Positions 64,000-64,000 of a stretch of DNA of 64,000 nucleotides are shown piece by piece. Every line of letters starts with the position of its first letter. Positions within the stretch are counted from its first letter, which is position 1. Origin of the DNA: Echinimonas agarilytica. GTDB lineage: Bacteria > Pseudomonadota > Gammaproteobacteria > Enterobacterales > Neiellaceae. Where the stretch lies: NCBI RefSeq assembly GCF_023703465.1, contig NZ_JAMQGP010000004.1, positions 62,001-126,000 of the forward strand, written 5' to 3'. The translations under genes and the position numbers were made by a program. A model generated the notes under the pieces. The model saw only the letters and a program-made list of their open reading frames with translations, made no database searches and was not told where the DNA came from.

Positions 64000-64000
64000 A

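Overview
The window is chromosomal DNA from a Gram-negative gammaproteobacterium. It is most likely a free-living marine or aquatic heterotroph of the Alteromonadales/Vibrionales type, but the genus cannot be fixed from sequence reading alone. The evidence is a purL of E. coli-like length, the flagellar H-ring genes flgO, flgP and flgT (typical of Vibrio and Alteromonadales relatives), an acetate-switch type sensor kinase (CrbS/MxtR class), PdxH, MltF, TadA and TrhO of gammaproteobacterial type, many lipobox lipoproteins, and a PEP-CTERM protein behind a sigma-54 promoter. Genes are densely packed and no complete insertion sequence, prophage or CRISPR array is visible.

Layout. 1-6050: end of a CBS/DUF294 protein, a DEDDh exonuclease, a large SSS-PAS-kinase-receiver hybrid (CrbS-like) and its convergent LuxR-type regulator (CrbR-like). 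6190-9290: a GST, a 46-residue small protein, a YggN-like protein, SprT and PdxH. 9450-13660: a three-gene ABC/FtsX/AttH-type export cassette. 13800-17770: a LacI-family regulator, a GT2 glycosyltransferase, an MBL hydrolase and a lipoprotein of unknown role. 17860-20310: flgP-flgO divergent from flgT, with sigma-54 type sites between them. 20370-22380: an unknown membrane protein, YghU and tRNA-Arg(CCU). 22520-26410: a DUF1566 gene pair, one member carrying nearly identical 282-bp internal repeats. 26810-32690: a six-gene heme and redox operon. 32980-37070: Ohr, TrhO, HopJ-like, DUF2061 (behind a Fur-box-like site), an SDR and a small basic protein. 37530-43080: a PEP-CTERM protein, alkaline phosphatase and a phytase-like esterase. 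43150-46190: small envelope proteins (LprI-MliC fusion, an OmpA-like lipoprotein and others). 45740-50990: a CusB(F)-CusA copper/silver efflux cluster. 51040-52730: bactofilin, an M23 peptidase and a DUF333 lipoprotein. 52860-59600: purL, mltF, tadA and a PspB-like protein. 59710-64000: an rfbA-rfbB-rfbC-rfbD dTDP-rhamnose cluster preceded by a hexapeptide acyltransferase cut by the window edge.

How the genes may work together. The best candidate for an undescribed system is the operon at 26813-32685. It runs from a membrane-anchored NirB-like FAD/NAD oxidoreductase carrying a BFD [2Fe-2S] domain and a His-rich transmembrane tail, through an 11-heme-motif periplasmic cytochrome c, a Tll0287-like one-heme lipoprotein and a c5-like cytochrome, to a truncated haemoglobin whose gene overlaps that of a 2Fe-2S/FAD/NAD reductase. 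It reads as an NAD(P)H-to-periplasm electron conduit joined to a split flavohaemoglobin, possibly for NO, nitrite or peroxide handling; that function is inference. Other linked sets are phosphate scavenging (phosphatase, phytase-like protein, a Pho-box-like site), copper efflux (a promoter of MerR-regulated type, a His-rich membrane protein, CusB with a fused CusF domain, CusA, but no CusC), and envelope shape (bactofilin and M23 peptidase genes overlapping by 127 bases).
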